Below, piece after piece: positions 61,450-64,000 of a stretch of DNA of 64,000 nt. Both the position numbers and the translations under genes were made by a program. Source of the stretch: Rhodococcus phenolicus (GTDB lineage: Bacteria > Actinomycetota > Actinomycetes > Mycobacteriales > Mycobacteriaceae); assembly GCF_001646785.1 (NCBI RefSeq), contig NZ_LRRH01000051.1, positions 1 to 64,000 of the forward strand, given 5' to 3'. Within the stretch, counting starts at the first letter, position 1, and the number at the start of each line of letters is the position of its first letter. The notes under the pieces are model-generated. The model was given only the letters and a program-made list of their open reading frames with translations. It was not told the DNA's origin and ran no database searches.

Positions 61450-62682
61450 ATGCAACTCCCAGCGCACCCTGATCGAGGTCCCGCCTCGACCTCTGCCGAT
61501 CGCGGTCCGGCCTCCGTGCTGCGTGCCATGACGCTCGGCGCGCACGGCCTGTTCGTCCTGCTGCTCGCTGTCGGAGCCGCTCGCAGTGTCGCCGACGAGC
61601 CGAATCCCGCGCCCGCGCTGGTCCTCGCGTTGCTGGTGCTCGTGTGGTATCTCGCAGGGGTCCGGTTCGCCCGTCGGTCCGCTGTCACCGGCCGGCCGAG
61701 TTACGGACGATGGTGGCTCGCGGTGCTGGTCGCGGGATGGCTCGGTCTCGCGGCGTTGAGCGGGAACTACGTGTGGGTGGCGTTCCCCCTGTTCTTTCTG
61801 TGCTTCCACCTGCTTCCGACCGCGGGCGCACTGGCGTCGACGGCCGCCGTCACCGCGGTGGCCGTCGCGGCCGCACTGTGGCACGGCGAGGGGAATGCGG
61901 TGGCGTCGATCATCGGGCCGATCTTCGGTGCCGCTGCCGCCGCCGGAATGGCGGTGGTGTACCAGCAGTTGGTTCGCGACGGCCGGCAACGCCGGCAACT
62001 GTACGACGAGCTGGCCCGCGCGCACCGCGACCTGCTCGGGGCTCAGGACGAACTCGCAACGCTCCAACGTGAGGCGGGAGCCGTCGCCGAGCGGGCCCGG
62101 CTCGCTCGCGACATCCACGACACTCTCGCCCAGGGCTTCTCGTCGATCCTGCTGCTCGCCCGGGCGGGGCAGCGCGACCCCGAACCGGTCGCGGTGCTGG
62201 CCCGGATCGCCGACACCGCGCAGGACAACCTCGCCGAGGCGCGACGGGTCGTCGGGGCGCTGACACCGTCCGCTCTGGAAGAGGCTTCTCTCGGGCCGGC
62301 CCTCGGCAGGCTGGTGGCGCAGTTGCGTGAGCACACAGGTGTCACCGCCGAACTCGTCGTCGACGGTCACGCCGTGGCATTGCCGATGGAGTTCGACGTC
62401 GCGTTGCTGCGGGTCGCACAGAGCGCACTCGCGAACGTGCGATCGCACTCGCGAGCGGCGCACGTCCGGGTCACTCTCACGTACACCCCGGACGAGGTGC
62501 GGCTCGACGTCGTGGACGACGGTGCCGGATTCGATCCGGGTGCCGCAGCCGGGCCGCACTCGTACGGTCTGCGCGCGATGCGCGACCGGCTGGATTCTCT
62601 CGGAGGTTCACTCGTCGTCGAGTCCGCTCCGGGTGACGGCACCGCCTTGGCCGCAACGCTTCCGGTTCCGGTTCCGTCATGA
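61450..62682 (+). CDS. Sensor histidine kinase, NarL/DesK type
   Basis: This 410-residue kinase has about five membrane segments between residues 30 and 175 and no large extracellular domain, so it probably senses within the membrane. HisKA_3 phosphoacceptor His223 is in ARDIHDTLAQGF, and the HATPase part has VVDDGAGFDP and SYGLRAMRDR. The stop overlaps the response-regulator start by 4 nt. Its divergent position suggests control of the ABC exporter. Confidence 0.92.
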   Translation: MQLPAHPDRGPASTSADRGPASVLRAMTLGAHGLFVLLLAVGAARSVADEPNPAPALVLALLVLVWYLAGVRFARRSAVTGRPSYGRWWLAVLVAGWLGLAALSGNYVWVAFPLFFLCFHLLPTAGALASTAAVTAVAVAAALWHGEGNAVASIIGPIFGAAAAAGMAVVYQQLVRDGRQRRQLYDELARAHRDLLGAQDELATLQREAGAVAERARLARDIHDTLAQGFSSILLLARAGQRDPEPVAVLARIADTAQDNLAEARRVVGALTPSALEEASLGPALGRLVAQLREHTGVTAELVVDGHAVALPMEFDVALLRVAQSALANVRSHSRAAHVRVTLTYTPDEVRLDVVDDGAGFDPGAAAGPHSYGLRAMRDRLDSLGGSLVVESAPGDGTALAATLPVPVPS

Positions 62683-63302
62683 CACTGCGGATCCTGCTGG
62701 TCGACGACCATCCGGTGGTGCGGGCCGGGCTGCGGGCCCTGTTGTCGTCGCACGACGGACTCGAGGTGGTCGGGGAAGCGGCGACGGGAGAGCAGGCGCT
62801 CGAACTGGTGGCGGCAGTGCGTCCCGACGTCGTGCTGATGGACCTGCGGCTCGGGGAGGGCATGGACGGCGCGACGGCCACCGCGCAGATGGTGGCGCGT
62901 GCCGACCCGCCCCGCGTCGTCGTGCTCACCACCTACGACACCGACGGCGATATCCTGCGGGCCGTCGAGGCGGGCGCGTCCGGCTACCTCCTCAAGGACA
63001 GTGAAACGCAGATTCTCGTCGACGCGGTGTGGGCCGCGGCCCGCGGAGAAACCGTGCTCGATCCCGATGTGGCGCAGCGCCTGTACCAGCGGATCCGTAC
63101 ACCCGGGGTCGAGCTCAGCGCCCGCGAGGCGGAGATCGTCGCTCTCGTCGCGCGCGGGTTGTCCAACCGAGCCGTCGCGAAGGAACTGTTCGTCACGGAG
63201 GCGACCGTGAAATCACACCTGGTGCATGTCTTCTCGAAGCTCGGCGTGGACAGCCGGACGGCCGCCGTCGCAGTCGCGCGGGATCGCGGCCTGATCGACT
63301 GA
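62679..63302 (+). CDS. Response regulator, NarL/FixJ family
   Basis: This 207-residue regulator has a receiver domain with acidic Asp9-Asp10, phosphoacceptor Asp55 (VVLMDLRLGEG) and Lys in YLLKDSE. A LuxR-type HTH follows at ~140-200 (LSAREAEIVALVARGLSNRA, TVKSHLVHVFSKLGV). It is co-translated with the kinase. Its target is probably the divergent ABC exporter. Confidence 0.94.
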   Translation: MTLRILLVDDHPVVRAGLRALLSSHDGLEVVGEAATGEQALELVAAVRPDVVLMDLRLGEGMDGATATAQMVARADPPRVVVLTTYDTDGDILRAVEAGASGYLLKDSETQILVDAVWAAARGETVLDPDVAQRLYQRIRTPGVELSAREAEIVALVARGLSNRAVAKELFVTEATVKSHLVHVFSKLGVDSRTAAVAVARDRGLID

Positions 63303-63326
63303 GCCGAGCCCGGAGGCCGGTCGCGC

Positions 63327-63348
63327 CCGGGAACCTAGGGGTTCCGGA
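63327..63348. terminator. Hairpin between convergent response-regulator and ligase genes
   Basis: GGAACC-tagg-GGTTCC, extended by flanking CCG/CGG, spans the TAG stop of the ligase gene and lies 25 bp after the regulator stop. It may terminate both genes. Confidence 0.5.
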
Positions 63349-64000
63349 GGCGTTCCGTTGCGAGCGTGCGGACCTCGTCGGTCTTGATCTTGGCGCTGCC
63401 GGTCAGTGTGATCTCGTCCTCGCCGAAGAACAGCACGTGACGGGGAACCTTGTAGCTGGCGAGCTGTTCCCGCAGGTGCGCTCGGATCGTGTCCGCCTCG
63501 AGATTCGTACCGTCGTGCGGCACGATGCACGCGACCACGACCTCGCCGAGGGTGTCGTGCGGCACCCCGACCGTGCGGGCGACCTTGACGCCCGGCAATC
63601 CGATCAGCGCCTCGTCCACTTCGAGCGGGGAGACGTTCGCGCCGCCGGTCTTGATGATGTCGTTGAGCCGGCCCTCCCAGAACAGCCGGCCGTCCGCGTC
63701 GAGGTGACCACCGTCGCCGGTGTGGAAGAAGCCCTCGGCGTCGAGCGTCTCGGACAACGGCACGCCGAGATACCCGAGCATCAATGTCGGTCCCTTGACG
63801 CAGATTTCGCCGCTGTCGCCGATCGGGACGGGAGTTCCCGAGAGGGGCTCGACGACCTTGACGGTGACGCCGGGCAGCGGCACCCCGCTGCTGCCTGCGG
63901 TCACGTCGTCGGGGGTGTTCGCGGGATACGCCGTCGAGATCGTGAACGTCTCGGTGTTGCCGTATGCGTGACCGGGCTCGCGGTAGTCCACGGAGACCGA
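63335..64000 (-). CDS. Acyl-CoA synthetase / AMP-dependent ligase (C-terminal part, cut by window)
   Basis: The frame is open to the window edge, so the N-terminus is missing. The visible 221 residues hold the C-terminal ANL motifs: YGNTETF (A5), FFHTGDGGHLD (A7), GRLNDIIKTGGANVSPLEVD (A8 hinge) and the catalytic Lys region GSAKIKTDEV (A10). It would activate a carboxylic acid to the CoA thioester. It could supply CoA esters to the nearby acyl-CoA dehydrogenase operon, but a link is only inferred. Confidence 0.9.
   Translation of the reverse strand, partial: SVSVDYREPGHAYGNTETFTISTAYPANTPDDVTAGSSGVPLPGVTVKVVEPLSGTPVPIGDSGEICVKGPTLMLGYLGVPLSETLDAEGFFHTGDGGHLDADGRLFWEGRLNDIIKTGGANVSPLEVDEALIGLPGVKVARTVGVPHDTLGEVVVACIVPHDGTNLEADTIRAHLREQLASYKVPRHVLFFGEDEITLTGSAKIKTDEVRTLATERLRNP

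Overview
The window is high-GC, densely coded DNA with many GTG starts, many 4-nt gene overlaps and few gaps, typical of a mycolic-acid actinomycete. The first ~35 kb follows the well-known mycobacterial/rhodococcal order ftsY-amt-glnK-glnD-ffh-rpsP-khpA-rimM-trmD-lppW-(tex)-rplS-lepB-rnhB-DUF2469-yraN-comM-dprA-viuB-xerC-M23-rpsB-tsf-pyrH-frr-cdsA-rlmN. The large catabolic cluster on the right points to a Rhodococcus-like member of the Nocardiaceae. This is inferred from gene order and content only; no database search was possible. No rRNA, tRNA, CRISPR array, insertion sequence or prophage was seen.

Region 1 (1-34.8 kb, mostly + strand) is housekeeping. It holds both SRP GTPases (FtsY, Ffh), the nitrogen-sensing operon amt-glnK-glnD behind GlnR-like boxes, the rpsP-khpA-rimM-trmD operon, Tex, L19, signal peptidase I, RNase HII, the competence-type block yraN-comM-dprA, XerC, S2, EF-Ts, UMP kinase, RRF, CdsA and RlmN. 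Set into it are an iron-linked convergent pair (a siderophore-interacting flavoprotein and an MFS exporter, each with an IdeR/DtxR-like box), a TetR/dehydrogenase divergent pair, a serine-hydrolase lipoprotein, a proline-rich ParA-like ATPase and an M23 peptidase.

Region 2 (34.8-40.9 kb) is accessory: a frameshifted SRPBCC gene, a GntR-ABC ATPase pair, an over-long LysR divergent from a DapA-family aldolase, and a leuA paralogue preceded by a 14-codon leucine-rich leader peptide with attenuator-like hairpins.

Region 3 (40.9-59.5 kb) is a two-armed catabolic island around a GntR/FadR-type regulator. The left arm (- strand, 53.0 to 40.9 kb) carries an NHL/SMP-30-type propeller, three SDRs, a Rieske oxygenase, a Baeyer-Villiger monooxygenase, a ThDP-dependent enzyme, an aldehyde dehydrogenase, a TauD-type dioxygenase and a carboxymuconolactone-decarboxylase-family protein. 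The right arm (+ strand, 54.3-59.5 kb) carries four acyl-CoA dehydrogenase subunits and an enoyl-CoA hydratase, all joined by 4-nt overlaps. A nearly identical 29-bp element with an ATCCTTATnAGGAT core lies at both promoters and is the best candidate for the regulator's operator. Together the genes look like a pathway that hydroxylates a cyclic or branched ketone-type compound, inserts oxygen, opens and shortens it, and feeds it to beta-oxidation. The substrate is unknown. This island is the most likely undescribed system in the window.

Region 4 (59.5-64 kb) has a FtsX-type ABC exporter divergent from a NarL-type two-component system, and the C-terminal part of an acyl-CoA ligase cut by the window end.
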